A DNA stretch of 64,000 nt from Halohasta litorea (GCF_024494645.1 NZ_JANHDJ010000007.1:186001-250000), one strand, 5' to 3'. Shown: positions 15,997 through 26,380, counted from the first letter of the stretch. The notes: generated by a model not told the origin, from the sequence alone. Program-made: numbers and translations.

Positions 15997-16934
15997 TATT
16001 CTTTCAGTGCTCCGGAGGTGAGTCCGCTGACGATTTTCTCCTGGGCGATGACGACGAGTGTCGCCACCGGCAGGACCGCGACGATGCTGGCTGCTGCCAT
16101 CAGGTCGTACCGGACCTGGAACTGCGACCGGTAGGAGATGATCCCATCGACGATGGGAGCCCAGTCTTGGGCGGCCGCGCCGGTCATGAGGAACGAGAAG
16201 AAGAACTCGTTGTAGACGGCGATAAAGGTCAGTATCCCTGCGGTCGCCACGCCGGGCGCCGACAGCGGGATGATGACCCGAAAGAGTGCGCCGAGCCGGG
16301 TAGTGCCCTCGATGCGGGCTGCGTCTTCGAGCCCGTCGGGAATCTGGCCGTAGAAGGTCGTCAGGATGAATATCGCAAGCGGGAGAAACACCGCGCTCAG
16401 CGGGATGACGACGCCGCCGGGCGTGCTGTACAGTTCCGGTGGTGTGATTCCCAGGAAGCTGATCTGCTGATTGAACAGCTGGAACAGCGGGATGAAAAAG
16501 GCCGCCGGTGGGAAGAAACTGATCACCAGGACGCCCAACATCATTGGCCGCTTGCCGCGGAACTGGAGCCGACCGAAGGCATACCCCGCGAGGCTGGCGA
16601 CGAGCAGCACGAAAACCGTCGTCAGCGTCGCGAACACGAGGCTGTTGAACATATAGAGGTGGAACGGCACCTGCTGGAAGATCTCGATAAACGAGCTGGG
16701 ATCGAAGCCGGTCGGCAGGAGACCGACCCCCTCGCTGACGCGACTGCCATCCGAAAAGGCGATCATCGTGAGCCAGTAGAGCGGGAACAGCGTGGTAAAC
16801 AGGAAGAAAATCGCCACGGTGGCGAACATCGCCCGGTAGACCTTCTTCGGGTTTTTGATCGCGCTGTCGACCCAGTTGGTGAACGGTCCCTGTTCCTCGT
16901 CGCTGCTTCCTGCCGGTTGCGTGTCGTGACTCAT
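15996..16934 (-). CDS. Sugar ABC transporter permease (MalG type)
   Basis: 312-residue CUT1 inner permease beginning MSHDTQPAGSSDEEQG, with about six TM segments and the EAA loop EDAARIEGTTRLGALF that docks on the ATPase. The ATG at 16934 overlaps the MalF-type stop by 4 nt; a longer frame upstream belongs to the other gene. Works with the neighbouring permease as a heterodimer in the cytoplasmic membrane. Confidence 0.92.
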   Translation of the reverse strand: MSHDTQPAGSSDEEQGPFTNWVDSAIKNPKKVYRAMFATVAIFFLFTTLFPLYWLTMIAFSDGSRVSEGVGLLPTGFDPSSFIEIFQQVPFHLYMFNSLVFATLTTVFVLLVASLAGYAFGRLQFRGKRPMMLGVLVISFFPPAAFFIPLFQLFNQQISFLGITPPELYSTPGGVVIPLSAVFLPLAIFILTTFYGQIPDGLEDAARIEGTTRLGALFRVIIPLSAPGVATAGILTFIAVYNEFFFSFLMTGAAAQDWAPIVDGIISYRSQFQVRYDLMAAASIVAVLPVATLVVIAQEKIVSGLTSGALKE

Positions 16935-17923
16935 TGGTAACTCCCCCTCGAACTGAACTTCAGGGCGAGGAGATAGACGCTGATCGCGATGCCGATGACG
17001 ATGGCTGTGATGAACGCCACCGTCGCCGCCGAGGCGTAGGCCTGCGTCGAGCCGAACATGGTGTCGACGACGAGACAGGACAGCGACGGCACGGTGCCAC
17101 AGCCAGCGCCGGAGGCCTCGATGATCCCGTAGACGCGCATGGCGTCGATGGTTCGGAACAACATCGCCACGAGCAGCGCCGGGAGAATGAGCGGCAGCGT
17201 AATGTGGCGGAACCGCTGCCACGGCGAGGCCCCGGCGACCTCCGCCACGTCGTAGAGGCTTTTATCAATACTTTGCATCCCCGCGAGGATGAGCAGCGCC
17301 ATGAACGCCGAGGTCTTCCAGATGTCGGCGACAGTCGTGATTATAAAGGCGTCAGTGCTGTCGGTCAGCGGGTTCGCCCCGAAGATCCCCATCGACTGCA
17401 GCGGCCCCGAAAGGAAGCCGACTGAGGGATTGAAGAGGAGATAAAACAGCATCCCCTGGATGACGATCGGGATCGCCCACGGGAGGATGATCGCGACCCG
17501 CACCCAGCGCCGACCGCGGTACTCCTTGGCCATGATGTAGGCCTGGCCGAAGCCGATCAGGGTCTCGAAGACGACGCTGATCACCGCAAACGCAATGGTG
17601 ACAAGCAGCGCCTGGCGGAAAAACGGTGTCCCGCCGGTGAGGTCAATGAGGGGCCGAGCCAGCAGCGAGTTCTGATTGGTGAGGACGTCGATGTAGTTCT
17701 GGAGGCCGACGAAGTCGCCGACTTTGGCCGCGCCGAACAGATCGTCCTCGAACAGCGAGAGCTTGAACGTCCGCCACAGCGGCCAGAAGGCGATGACCGC
17801 GAGCACCAGGAACGCCGGGATCAACAGCAGATACGCGTAGGCCTCCTCGCTGAGGTTTTCCATCCACGCAAGCCCGCGTTTGATCGGGTTCCGGCTCCTG
17901 GATGGCTGTTGGTCAGTCGCCAT
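16931..17923 (-). CDS. Sugar ABC transporter permease (MalF type)
   Basis: 330 residues, about six TM segments after a short basic N-terminus (RSRNPIKRGLAWM). The EAA motif is visible as YDVAEVAGASPWQRFRHIT near residue 220. The first membrane segment is YLLLIPAFLVLAVIAFWPLW. It lies 53 bp after the binding-protein gene and overlaps the MalG-type gene by 4 nt, giving the usual importer order of binding protein, F, G, K. Confidence 0.92.
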   Translation of the reverse strand: MATDQQPSRSRNPIKRGLAWMENLSEEAYAYLLLIPAFLVLAVIAFWPLWRTFKLSLFEDDLFGAAKVGDFVGLQNYIDVLTNQNSLLARPLIDLTGGTPFFRQALLVTIAFAVISVVFETLIGFGQAYIMAKEYRGRRWVRVAIILPWAIPIVIQGMLFYLLFNPSVGFLSGPLQSMGIFGANPLTDSTDAFIITTVADIWKTSAFMALLILAGMQSIDKSLYDVAEVAGASPWQRFRHITLPLILPALLVAMLFRTIDAMRVYGIIEASGAGCGTVPSLSCLVVDTMFGSTQAYASAATVAFITAIVIGIAISVYLLALKFSSRGSYQ

Positions 17924-17976
17924 CGCTACCTCCGGGTATATGATTGGTGTACATGGGTGTAGCCTGAGTTCCGTTT

Positions 17977-19413
17977 CTACAGGTCTTCCAGTTCGGACAG
18001 TGATGTCGAGAGGTCGCCCATTGCCTCCGAGGGTGTCTTGTTACCCTGGAAGGCGTCGTTGACCTCTTGGTGGACCTGTTGGGACTGCTGTGGCCACACC
18101 GGGGTGACGGGCCGGGAGACGGCGCTGTCGCCAGCGATGGCGAGCGTCTCGGAGTAGTCGCCGAAGGCCGGATGGTCGCCCGCCAGACTCTCGACGAGGT
18201 CCGGCTGGTGGGGCAAGAATCCAGGACCGTCGAGGACGGCCGCCTGGACTTCCTCGGAGTGGACCGCCCGGAGGACTTCGAGGGTTTCGGCCATGTCGTT
18301 GGTGTGGGGGTTGACACCCAGCAGCCAGCCACCCTGTGCGGCGACCGTGCCGCCGAGGCCCTCGGCGTCGACCTCGCTTTCGGCCCGGCCGTAGGGCATC
18401 GGCATCACGCCGAGTTCCTCGCCGTCGGTGAACTGCTCGTCACCCTCGGCCATGCCGATGGTGTAGGTCCAGTTACGCATCGCCACCGCGTTGGAGTCGC
18501 CGACGAACGCGCCGTCGGTGTCGGGTTCGGACCAGCCGAAGACCTCCTCGGGGGCACACTGGGTGATGTCCTGGCTCGACTCGCCGTCGCCGTAGACCAT
18601 GTCGCGGGCGACGTTGATCGACTCGATGACCGCCTCGTCTTCGACCGTCACGGGTCGGTCCCCGACCGGGCCGAACAGGGTGTCGGTGCCGCCGAAGTAG
18701 GCCCCGCCGTAGGTCGACATCAGTTCGCTGAACGAACAGCAGGCGAGCCCGGCGTAGCTGTCGGCCTGCCAGACGTAGCCGTAGTCGACGTCGGAGTTGG
18801 CGTGGACCTCGGCGACGGCCGCGCTCCACTCCTCCCAGGATGGCGGATCGGTCGCCCAGGTATCGAAGTCGCTGTCGGTGTAGCCCGCATCCCGGAACAG
18901 GTCCTTGCGGTACTGCATCGTCGGGTAGTCCGGGAAGAAGGGGAGTGCCCACATATCGCCGGTTTCGGGGTTGCTCGCCGTCTGGACGAGCATATCGAAA
19001 CTGTCGGATTTGACCTCCTCGATGAACGAGCTGTCCATTTCTGCTTCGAGATTGACGATATCGCCCCGCGAGATGAACGGGATCGTCCAGCCGTTGTCCA
19101 TCATCATGATGTCGGGGCTCGACTGCTCGGCGTCGAGCGTGCTGACGAAGGCCTCCGACCGGGAGTCGGTGTCTTCCGGTCCGGCCGTGATTTCGATGTC
19201 GATCTCCTCGGAGACCCCGGCGTCGTAGAACGCCTGGACGTCGAGGTTCTGTGCGAGGTTCTGGTTGCCGGAGATGACGACCGCGTCGCTGCCACTGTCG
19301 CCGTAGCAGCCCGCAATCGAGGCCATCCCGGCGACCCCCGTCGCCTGGACGAACCGCCGTCGTGTTAGTGAGCCTGTGCGTGAGTGTCGGTTCCCCGTCG
19401 ACTGATCTGCCAT
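17977..19413 (-). CDS. Extracellular sugar-binding lipoprotein, Tat-exported
   Basis: 478-residue family 1 solute-binding protein. The N-terminus has a twin-arginine signal (LTRRRFVQATG, residues 17-26) followed by the hydrophobic segment and lipobox SIAGC with Cys36 as the lipid-anchored residue, typical of haloarchaea. The mature part contains the acidic surface expected of a salt-adapted periplasmic-like protein. First structural gene of the operon and expected to determine its specificity; GH68 and kinase genes downstream point to a fructose-containing oligosaccharide such as sucrose. Confidence 0.92.
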   Translation of the reverse strand: MADQSTGNRHSRTGSLTRRRFVQATGVAGMASIAGCYGDSGSDAVVISGNQNLAQNLDVQAFYDAGVSEEIDIEITAGPEDTDSRSEAFVSTLDAEQSSPDIMMMDNGWTIPFISRGDIVNLEAEMDSSFIEEVKSDSFDMLVQTASNPETGDMWALPFFPDYPTMQYRKDLFRDAGYTDSDFDTWATDPPSWEEWSAAVAEVHANSDVDYGYVWQADSYAGLACCSFSELMSTYGGAYFGGTDTLFGPVGDRPVTVEDEAVIESINVARDMVYGDGESSQDITQCAPEEVFGWSEPDTDGAFVGDSNAVAMRNWTYTIGMAEGDEQFTDGEELGVMPMPYGRAESEVDAEGLGGTVAAQGGWLLGVNPHTNDMAETLEVLRAVHSEEVQAAVLDGPGFLPHQPDLVESLAGDHPAFGDYSETLAIAGDSAVSRPVTPVWPQQSQQVHQEVNDAFQGNKTPSEAMGDLSTSLSELEDL

Positions 19414-19546
19414 TACAAACTGTGATATATCATGGTAGATGATAAGCGTAAAGATAGTACAATGGCTGTTGTAAATAGTTCAGTGACATCTGTGGGCGTG
19501 GGGCGACCGACCGCGAGAGGGATGTATCGCCTGAGTCCGACCGGCC

Positions 19547-20629
19547 TCACCGATCGAATTCGACCGGTCGGTCGGCGGCTTCGAGGACGATTCGTGTGGC
19601 CTCGATGTCTTCGATAACCGCTCCCCAGCCGCCGACGCTCAGTTCCTCCTCCCCGGTGTCGACGTAGAGCGTCGCCTGTCCGGCCACGCGGTAGGGCATC
19701 TCGGCCCCCGAAATCCCGGTGGCGTGTTCGGTGCCGGTGACGGTGCCCGTAACCGACACGGGCTGGCCGGTCTGGACGTTGTGGCCCTCGACGCTGACCG
19801 CGAGGCTGTCGCCCGCCTCGACGAGCGGGCCGATGTCACCGACCAGCCGTCGGATGTCGACGTACTCGATCGGCGGGCTGGTGTTCCGCTCCGAGTAGAT
19901 CGTCTCGCAGTGTTCCCACAGGCAGGTCATGAAATACCAGTGGAAGACGTAGCTGTGGGTCTGATCGTTGACCAACACGCCGTACTGGTCGATGGTCTCG
20001 GGGTGATGGGAGAAGCAGGTTTTCTGTCGATCGATCAGGGCGACAAACGGGGCAGGGAGACGGCGGTGGCGGACCTCCTTGCAGATCCCCTCGAAGCGCT
20101 CGGCCGATGGCGGGGCCTCGTCGGCCTCAGTGTGGACCGAGATGTGAATGGCGACCCCTCGGTCGTGGGCCTCCTGGAGGGCGTCTTCGAGCTGGTCGAT
20201 GTCCGCGGGTGTCGCCGAGAGATGGACCTGATTCTCTGACCCCCGGATGAACTGCTCGGCGCGGTCGACCACCGTCTGGAACCGCTTGACGATGCTGGCC
20301 TTGTTGCTTTTTAATTCCGGTTGTTCCCACCGTGTTTCGACCTCGGCGGCGGCGGCCTCGAACTGGCTGGCGCGCTCCCGGAGGTCCTCCAGGACGTCGG
20401 TCGGGTCGTGGGCCCGAGCCTGCAGAGTACCCTGTTCGTACGTTTCGGCGTAGCCGCGATCCGCCAGCGACCGGAGCACGTCGTAGATACGGGGGCCGGG
20501 AATCCCGCTTTCGTCGGCGATCTCGGTCGCCGAGGCCGTCCCGAGATCCAGCAGGGTGACATAGACCTGCGCCTCGTACGGCGAGAGGCCTGCCTCCTCC
20601 AAGACGTCGACGAACGTTTCAGTCTCCAT
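19547..20629 (-). CDS. TrmB-family transcriptional regulator
   Basis: 360 residues. N-terminal winged helix (about 10-75; GLSPYEAQVYVTLLDLG, then ASATEIADESGIPGPRIYDVL) followed by a coiled segment and the C-terminal TrmB sugar-binding domain (about 110-355). TrmB proteins sense sugars and repress or activate sugar uptake and metabolism genes in archaea. It stands directly upstream of the binding-protein gene on the same strand, 133 bp apart, so it is the probable local regulator. I did not find a convincing copy of a published TrmB operator in the gap. Confidence 0.9.
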   Translation of the reverse strand: METETFVDVLEEAGLSPYEAQVYVTLLDLGTASATEIADESGIPGPRIYDVLRSLADRGYAETYEQGTLQARAHDPTDVLEDLRERASQFEAAAAEVETRWEQPELKSNKASIVKRFQTVVDRAEQFIRGSENQVHLSATPADIDQLEDALQEAHDRGVAIHISVHTEADEAPPSAERFEGICKEVRHRRLPAPFVALIDRQKTCFSHHPETIDQYGVLVNDQTHSYVFHWYFMTCLWEHCETIYSERNTSPPIEYVDIRRLVGDIGPLVEAGDSLAVSVEGHNVQTGQPVSVTGTVTGTEHATGISGAEMPYRVAGQATLYVDTGEEELSVGGWGAVIEDIEATRIVLEAADRPVEFDR

Positions 20630-20697
20630 TACTGGTCGAATACCACCAACAACCGTAAAGAATTCGCCGCGTGGCTGGCCGACGCGGCCGCGCTATC

Positions 20698-21156
20698 TTA
20701 TTCGGTGCGGACGAACGTGACCGGACAGTCGGCGGTGAGCATGAGCGTCTGTGCGGTGGACCCGAAGACGGCCTTGCCTGCCGGTGTTCGGCCCCGTCCG
20801 CCGATGATCGCGAGATCGGCCTCGACTTCCGCTGCGAGCTCGGCGAGTCGGTCGCCGTCGTCGCTGCCGTCGCCGAGCCGAGCGTGGACCGTCGAGGTGA
20901 CGCCCGCCTCCGACAGCCTCTTTTCGAACTCCCTGATATTGGCGTTTCGCTTGGCGACCACACTGGGTGTCACTTCGCCGTCGGGATCGAACTGGAGCCG
21001 CTCGCGAGCATCCTCGTAGGCTTTCTCCGAGAAAACGTGACTCAGTACCACCGTGGCCTCTGCCGGACCGGCGATATCGATGGCGGTCTCGGCGAGCTCG
21101 TCGATCGCCTCGTCTTCATCGGTATCGACCGCTACGAGGACGGTATCGAGACTCAT
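20698..21156 (-). CDS. Universal stress protein (UspA family)
   Basis: 152-residue single-domain Usp beginning MSLDTVLVAVDTDEDE. The ATP-binding G-2x-G-9x-G(S/T) pattern is present near the C-terminus (GGRGRTPAGKAVFGSTAQ). Short stand-alone Usp proteins are abundant in haloarchaea; targets are unknown. It is transcribed in the same direction as the TrmB regulator 68 bp downstream, but is probably separate. Confidence 0.9.
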   Translation of the reverse strand: MSLDTVLVAVDTDEDEAIDELAETAIDIAGPAEATVVLSHVFSEKAYEDARERLQFDPDGEVTPSVVAKRNANIREFEKRLSEAGVTSTVHARLGDGSDDGDRLAELAAEVEADLAIIGGRGRTPAGKAVFGSTAQTLMLTADCPVTFVRTE

Positions 21157-21347
21157 CGATTCCTCCCTGCTGCCCGGTTGTTCGGTGCCCTTTCGACCGG
21201 TCGTGTGTCGCTACTCGTCGTATCCATACTCGCCCTACACACTCCTGACTGAAATATTTACTGGAATCTGAGTAAATATTTCGACATCTGTCATGTTCTA
21301 CACAGCAGGTGCGAAAGCGGCTTTTCGCTCCCCGGCGGATCTACGAT

Positions 21348-22187
21348 ATGACGCTCCATCCGGCTGTCGTGGTGTTTCCAGCGTTCTCCGAGGCGGAGTA
21401 CACCGGCGAGGCAAGCGAGGTCGCGCCGTGGCTCGACCGCTACGTCTTCGACCACGAGCTCGATGTCGCTGGCGTCGATCACCCGATCTACCACGCGACC
21501 GACGCCCGCCTGACCCTCGCGCCGACCGGCATCGGTAAAAGCGCCGCGGCCACGACCGTCAGTGCGCTCGCGGCGGGCAATGATATCGCCCTCGACGACG
21601 CTACCCTCATCACGGTCGGTATCGCTGGCTGTCGACCCGCCGCCGGAACGCTCGGCTCCGTCTTCGTCGCCGACCGCGTGGTCGACTGGGACATCAAACT
21701 CCGGATCGGCGACACCACCGACCGGATGCAGTGGCTCACCGAGGAGTACGTCTGGGACCTCGACGATTCGCTCGCCGACCGCGCACTGGCGGCCGCTCGT
21801 GACGTGCGGCTGGCCGACAGCGACCGTGCCCGAGAAATCCGCCAGCGGTACGACGACGCTCGCAGTCCCACAGTTGGGGTCGGTACGACCGTCTGCGGCG
21901 ACGAGGTCTACCACGGCGAGGCCACCGCCGCACAGGTCGATGCGCTTTGTGCGTCCTACGGTATCGAGGCGTTCGCGACAACGCAGATGGAAGACGCCGG
22001 AACGGCGACCGCCTTAGAGCGGTTCGGGCTGCTCGATCAGTATATCAGTATTCGCGCAGCCGCGAACTTCGACCGCGAACCCCCGGGTGGCGATCCGACC
22101 GAGAGCATCGACGACGACGTCTTCGATCTCGGCATCGAGAACGCGATTCGGGTGGGAAAATCGGTCGTCGACGATCTTACGGCCTGA
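21348..22187 (+). CDS. Purine nucleoside permease (NUP)-family protein
   Basis: 279 residues from MTLHPAVVVFPAFSEAEY. The sequence pattern (FPAFSEAEY, LAPTGIGKSAAATTVSAL, TTQMEDAGTATALERFG) matches the NUP family named after a yeast purine nucleoside permease and related to nucleoside phosphorylases. No TM helices are evident, so a soluble nucleoside phosphorylase-like role is more likely than transport. It ends 5 bp from the convergent purO gene, hinting at purine metabolism. The ATG 13 codons upstream has a basic leader unlike the family and is not preferred. Confidence 0.8.
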   Translation: MTLHPAVVVFPAFSEAEYTGEASEVAPWLDRYVFDHELDVAGVDHPIYHATDARLTLAPTGIGKSAAATTVSALAAGNDIALDDATLITVGIAGCRPAAGTLGSVFVADRVVDWDIKLRIGDTTDRMQWLTEEYVWDLDDSLADRALAAARDVRLADSDRAREIRQRYDDARSPTVGVGTTVCGDEVYHGEATAAQVDALCASYGIEAFATTQMEDAGTATALERFGLLDQYISIRAAANFDREPPGGDPTESIDDDVFDLGIENAIRVGKSVVDDLTA

Positions 22188-22192
22188 AATCG

Positions 22193-22786
22193 CTACTCGC
22201 CGTTTTCGATCGCGTACGTCGTGCCGTCGGCGTCGACGGTCACCCCGGCCGCACAGACCGCGTGTTCGTAGTCAGCCTCGTAGAGTTCTGCCGCAGCACC
22301 GGCGGCATCCGACGCTGCAAGTTCGTAGGCCGCCGGGCTGTTCTCCTCGTAGGTCGCAACGAGGGTCGGCTCGGTGACCCGTTTGACGAGCAGTGCATCG
22401 TGGCGGACGGTACCGATATACGCCTCGTCGGCGTCGACGACGCCAGCGATCCGGGGCGTGTTGTAGTCGTCCTTCTCGTAGTCGAGTGCGAGCAGGCTCG
22501 CGGCGAGTGCGTCCCGCGGCGGGTAGCCCAGGTCGAGTTTCTCCGCGATCGGGTCGACGTGCGAGCCGTTACCGACGACGGCGACCTCGCCCTCCGTGGC
22601 CGGGCCGTCGACCGTTCGCACGCAGTTGTAGCCGACGTAGGGGTTGTCCGTCTCGGGGGCCTCAGGAGTCGGGCCGACGGTCAGGGTGCCCTCTCGATCG
22701 GTGATCTGTCGGTTCGGGAACGACCGGGAAGAGACGCGATAGGCTCCGAGCCCCGGTCCGACGACGATGAAGCGGCCGATGTACAT
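22193..22786 (-). CDS. purO: Archaeal-type IMP cyclohydrolase
   Basis: 197-residue PurO, the archaeal enzyme that closes FAICAR to IMP, the last step of de novo purine synthesis. It begins [26 protein letters not shown] with the substrate-binding Arg-Ser region, and has VGYNCVR and VGNGSHVDP typical of the family. Length is standard. Stands convergent with a nucleoside permease-family gene and upstream of tRNA-Gln on the opposite strand. Confidence 0.94.
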   Translation of the reverse strand: MYIGRFIVVGPGLGAYRVSSRSFPNRQITDREGTLTVGPTPEAPETDNPYVGYNCVRTVDGPATEGEVAVVGNGSHVDPIAEKLDLGYPPRDALAASLLALDYEKDDYNTPRIAGVVDADEAYIGTVRHDALLVKRVTEPTLVATYEENSPAAYELAASDAAGAAAELYEADYEHAVCAAGVTVDADGTTYAIENGE

Positions 22787-22924
22787 ACAGGCGAGTGGCT
22801 CGCTGGCGACCTAATAGGTGCTGATTCGGTTACCCTGTGTGCTGTCGACCCGTGGGTCGGCGACACAGTCGACTCCCGAACCGACACGGTTTTGTAAACT
22901 CACCCGCTTCAATCGAGTGCGCAC

Positions 22925-22997
22925 AGTTCCATGGGGTAGTGGCCAATCCTGTTGCCTTCTGGGGGCAACGACCCAGGTTCGAATCCTGGTGGAACTA
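22925..22997 (+). tRNA. tRNA-Gln (anticodon CTG)
   Basis: 73 nt cloverleaf: acceptor stem AGTTCCA/TGGAACT with discriminator A, anticodon stem TTGCC/GGCAA enclosing loop TTCTGGG (anticodon CTG, reading CAG), T arm CCAGG-TTCGAAT-CCTGG. CCA is not encoded. No intron. A T-rich stretch (CTTTTATT) follows about 10 nt downstream as a likely terminator. Confidence 0.95.
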
Positions 22998-23075
22998 TTC
23001 TCCGCTTCGCTTTTATTCATCGATTCTAACAGCTCTCCAGCCGAAACGAGGGGGTTCCGGTTGGTGGCACAACCG

Positions 23076-23564
23076 CTACCCTTCGACCGCCAGCAGCGCG
23101 ACGCGTTCCAGGACGATCGCTTCGAGATCGCCGTCGACGACAGCCAACTCCGCGTCCTCGATGTCGAAAAAGTCGGTTAGCGTCTCCCTGTCGCCCCACT
23201 GGACCGACTCCGTCGACGCCAGCAGCCCTTCGACGGCCGTGACCGCTGCGGCCTCGTCGCCGCCATCCACGACGCCGACGACCGCCATCGATCCCTCGCC
23301 GACCCCGGTTTCGAGTGCCCGATTGATCTGCCGTCGCCCCGCCGCGTACAGTAGGAGTTCGACCGCAGGCTCGCGGGCGATCGTCGTCCCGCGCTCTCCG
23401 GCTCGGCCCGCCAACTCGGCGGCCCGCCGGAGGTGCCGCTCCCCGGCGACGTAGTCGGCGTCGAACAGCTGAACTGTCGAGCCGGTCTCCTCGCTAATTT
23501 GGCCGATTTCATTTAAAAACCTATCCAGATCGTCGATCTCGGCCCGCCCGTCGACGAGCTTCAT
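23076..23564 (-). CDS. cgi121: KEOPS complex subunit Cgi121
   Basis: 162-residue protein starting MKLVDGRAEIDDLDRFL, with the RAAELAGRAGERGTTIAREPAVELLLYAAGRRQI region characteristic of Cgi121/TPRKB (residues about 47-80). In KEOPS it binds tRNA and the Bud32 kinase and supports t6A37 synthesis. It follows hel308 by 14 bp on the same strand, a haloarchaeal linkage I recall from other genomes. An AT-rich TATATAT sequence precedes the ATG. Confidence 0.9.
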   Translation of the reverse strand: MKLVDGRAEIDDLDRFLNEIGQISEETGSTVQLFDADYVAGERHLRRAAELAGRAGERGTTIAREPAVELLLYAAGRRQINRALETGVGEGSMAVVGVVDGGDEAAAVTAVEGLLASTESVQWGDRETLTDFFDIEDAELAVVDGDLEAIVLERVALLAVEG

Positions 23565-23578
23565 TTATATATCCTCCA

Positions 23579-26008
23579 TCAGAAATCACCCAAGCTCGAC
23601 TGCCCGTCGTCGGTTCCGTTGTCTGATTCCGGCTCCCCACTCCCGCCACGCGCAACCGCGGCCGTCTCCGTTTCGACTGCTTCGACGTCCTCCAGAGAGG
23701 GGTCCTCCCGGCCGACGTTCTCCAGGATCGTCTCGGCAGTCTTCTGTCGACCCCGCAGTGCGCCAAGCACGACCCCTTTGTCGGCCTCCCGAAGGTCCGC
23801 CCGGCTCTCGATCCCGGCCTCGAACAGCCGCCGGGCGCGCTTCCGGCCGACGTTCCGCACGCCCGCCAGATCGATCAGCTCCTCGCGGACGCCGTACTCG
23901 ATCCGCTTTTTCGCCTCGCGGACAGCGACCCTCGACGACAGCTCCAGGGTCCCGGCCAGCTGCTCGGCCGCCCCCAACAGCCACTCGGCGGTCTCGACTT
24001 TCCCGCGGATGTCGCCCGGCCCGACACCATACCGCTCGGTGATCCGGTCTTCGTCGACCTCGCTGGCCCAGTCGTCAAGCAGTTTGGCCGTCTTGAGTGC
24101 CGAGAGCCACTCCTCGAAGGCCACGTCCTCGTACTCCGACGGAACACGACCCAGAAACTCCGCTTCGTGTTCGTAACAGAGCTCGGTGTACGTTTCGCGG
24201 TCCCCCGATTTCAGGTAGAGATCGTACATATCGGGCGTCCGGCTCACGAGATGATAGAGCCCCAGCGGTGTCGGCCGCGCCGGTGGCTGAGAGTCGTCGA
24301 CCGGCTCCGTCTCCGACTCAGAACCGTCTTCGGCGTCCGTCTGCAGCTCACTCGCCGAGACGAACCCCTCGGGCTCGGCCTCTTCATCGGCCGCCGGTCG
24401 CTCGCGTTGGCCCTCGCTGGTCGCCGCCTCCTCGCCACGATTCTGTTCGGCGTACTGTAAGCCGTCGACGATCTCGGCGGCGCTCATCGGATCGAGATAC
24501 AGCCGTGAGACCGTATGCCCGATATTGGTCGCTCGAATCGTGCCGTCCTCGCGTTCGATGAAGTCGTTGGCCTCCAGATACGCCAGCACGGAGTCGGTCA
24601 CGCTCTCCAACCGCCCGTCGTCGCCGGTCTGGGTGGCGTACAGTGTGGCCTCCAGGAACTCCAACAATCCCTCGCGGCTGTTGGCAAAGCCCGACGAAAT
24701 CGTTGCCAGCAGGTGGGTCCGCAGGGCGGGCTCGGCGGCCAGCTTCGACCGCACAGCCTCGGGGTCGGCCCAGATGTAGCGTTCGAACAGTTCGTCCATC
24801 GTGTCGGCGTCCTTCGAGAGCAGCACCGCTTCGCCGTAGGGATCGAGTCCGGGTCGACCGGCGCGACCGCACATCTGGTGGATCTCCAGGACATCCAGCG
24901 GTTTCATCCCGCCGAACTCCCCATCATACCGTCGCCAGTCGCGGACGATCACGCGCCTGCTGGGCGTGTTGACGCCCGCCGCCAGCGTCGGCGTCGCACA
25001 GATCACCTTCAGCAGGCGGTCCCGAAAGGCGTCCTCGACGAGGCTGCGGTGCTCGCTGGCCAGCCCGGCGTGGTGGAACGCCGCGCCGTTTTCGATGCAG
25101 TCGGCCAGGTCGTCGCTCGTCTCGGTGTCGGAGACGCCACGGATCTCCTCGGCGAGGTCCTGGAGGTCGGCTTTCTCGTCGCTGTCGAGCCGACGTTCGA
25201 CTACGCCGCCCTGCCGTTTGGCCGCGGACTCGGCGTTTCGCCGGGAGTTGACGAATACGAGCGTCGAGCCGCCCTCATCGAGGGTGTCGCCGACCAGCGC
25301 CTCGGTCTGCCGCTGGCTTCCCTCGACGGGCACCTCGCGTTGGCTGCCGTCGTCGAAGTTGATCGCGTTGCCGAAGTGGACGCCCATCCGGAGGTCGATG
25401 GGTCGCCACTCCGAGTGGACGAGTTCGGCATCGAGCCAGTCGGCGACTTCGTCGGCGTTGCCGACGGTCGCCGACAGGGCGACGACCTGCAAGCCCGGAT
25501 TGATCTGCCGGAGTTTGGCGAGAGTAACTTCGAGCGTCGGCCCCCGATTGCGGTCGTCGACGAGATGCACTTCGTCGGCCACAACGCAGGAGAGCTGATC
25601 GATCCAGCCCGCGTTGTTCCGGACCAGCGAGTCGACCTTTTCACTCGTGGCGACGATGATATCCCGACTTGCCAGCCACTCGCCGCTGGACTCGTAGTTG
25701 CCGGTCGAGACGCCCACCGAGATCCCGTGGTCCTCCCACCGCTCGAACTCGGTTTTCTTTTCGCTGGCCAGTGCTCGCAGCGGGACGATATAGAGGGCCT
25801 TCCCGCCGCGTTGAACCGCCGACAGCATCGCAAGCTCGGCGATCAGCGTCTTGCCGCTGGCGGTCGGCACCGAGGCCACGAGACTCTCGCCGTCGGTGAG
25901 TCCCGCCTCGACGGCCTCGGCCTGCGGCGGATACAGCTCCTCGATGCCCTCGCCCGCGAGCTGGTCGTCGACCCCCGGCGGCAGTCCGGGGATCTCGGCT
26001 GGCTTCAT
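23579..26008 (-). CDS. hel308: ATP-dependent DNA helicase Hel308
   Basis: Ski2-like superfamily 2 helicase of 809 residues acting on stalled forks and recombination intermediates. Motif I PTASGKT at 48-54, motif [13 protein letters not shown] near 150, motif [11 protein letters not shown] near 180, motif [12 protein letters not shown] near 378, then winged helix, ratchet and a C-terminal helix-hairpin-helix part ([18 protein letters not shown]). An acidic insertion (about 640-690) is haloarchaeal. Translation from [12 protein letters not shown] at 26008; the open frame upstream to 26404 is a shadow. Probably co-transcribed with cgi121. Confidence 0.96.
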   Translation of the reverse strand: MKPAEIPGLPPGVDDQLAGEGIEELYPPQAEAVEAGLTDGESLVASVPTASGKTLIAELAMLSAVQRGGKALYIVPLRALASEKKTEFERWEDHGISVGVSTGNYESSGEWLASRDIIVATSEKVDSLVRNNAGWIDQLSCVVADEVHLVDDRNRGPTLEVTLAKLRQINPGLQVVALSATVGNADEVADWLDAELVHSEWRPIDLRMGVHFGNAINFDDGSQREVPVEGSQRQTEALVGDTLDEGGSTLVFVNSRRNAESAAKRQGGVVERRLDSDEKADLQDLAEEIRGVSDTETSDDLADCIENGAAFHHAGLASEHRSLVEDAFRDRLLKVICATPTLAAGVNTPSRRVIVRDWRRYDGEFGGMKPLDVLEIHQMCGRAGRPGLDPYGEAVLLSKDADTMDELFERYIWADPEAVRSKLAAEPALRTHLLATISSGFANSREGLLEFLEATLYATQTGDDGRLESVTDSVLAYLEANDFIEREDGTIRATNIGHTVSRLYLDPMSAAEIVDGLQYAEQNRGEEAATSEGQRERPAADEEAEPEGFVSASELQTDAEDGSESETEPVDDSQPPARPTPLGLYHLVSRTPDMYDLYLKSGDRETYTELCYEHEAEFLGRVPSEYEDVAFEEWLSALKTAKLLDDWASEVDEDRITERYGVGPGDIRGKVETAEWLLGAAEQLAGTLELSSRVAVREAKKRIEYGVREELIDLAGVRNVGRKRARRLFEAGIESRADLREADKGVVLGALRGRQKTAETILENVGREDPSLEDVEAVETETAAVARGGSGEPESDNGTDDGQSSLGDF

Positions 26009-26107
26009 TGGACTCCCTTGACCGCTGTTGGGGTTTAAATTTCCGGAGACCGACGCCCGCCAGAACATAATAGAAAAAATTATAGTATTGTTCTTTGACA
26101 TTCTGAC

Positions 26108-26380
26108 ATGGACCGCGCGAAGCTCGCCGTCTACCTCGTCGGGCTGTTCGGTCTGGTCACGATCGGCCAGGCCGCCGGGCTCGCGTCGATGGCTGGCTTC
26201 AAGCCACAGCTCTCGGTGTTTTTCGGCAGCGGACTCGCAATGAGTGGCGTTGCTGTCTGGACCCTCAACAAGGGGTGTTACGAGGAGTTCGACCTGTTCC
26301 GCCGCCGGGAGCTGGCGTTCTGGGCGGTCACTGTCGGCGTCCTCGGCTACATCGCCGTTGTCCCACTGCAGTTCGTCTAA
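26108..26380 (+). CDS. Small DUF-type membrane protein, about three TM segments
   Basis: 90 residues, [20 protein letters not shown] onward, with hydrophobic stretches at about 5-27, 34-54 and 66-88 and a charged loop [15 protein letters not shown]-rich promoter sequence (AAAAAATTATAG) lies about 35 nt before the ATG. Divergent from hel308. No recognised family. Confidence 0.65.
   Translation: MDRAKLAVYLVGLFGLVTIGQAAGLASMAGFKPQLSVFFGSGLAMSGVAVWTLNKGCYEEFDLFRRRELAFWAVTVGVLGYIAVVPLQFV

Noticed and set aside
19414-19546. TrmB operator in the gap before the binding-protein gene
   Set aside because: TGATATATCA (19423-19432) is a short palindrome but matches no published TrmB site closely; too short to claim.
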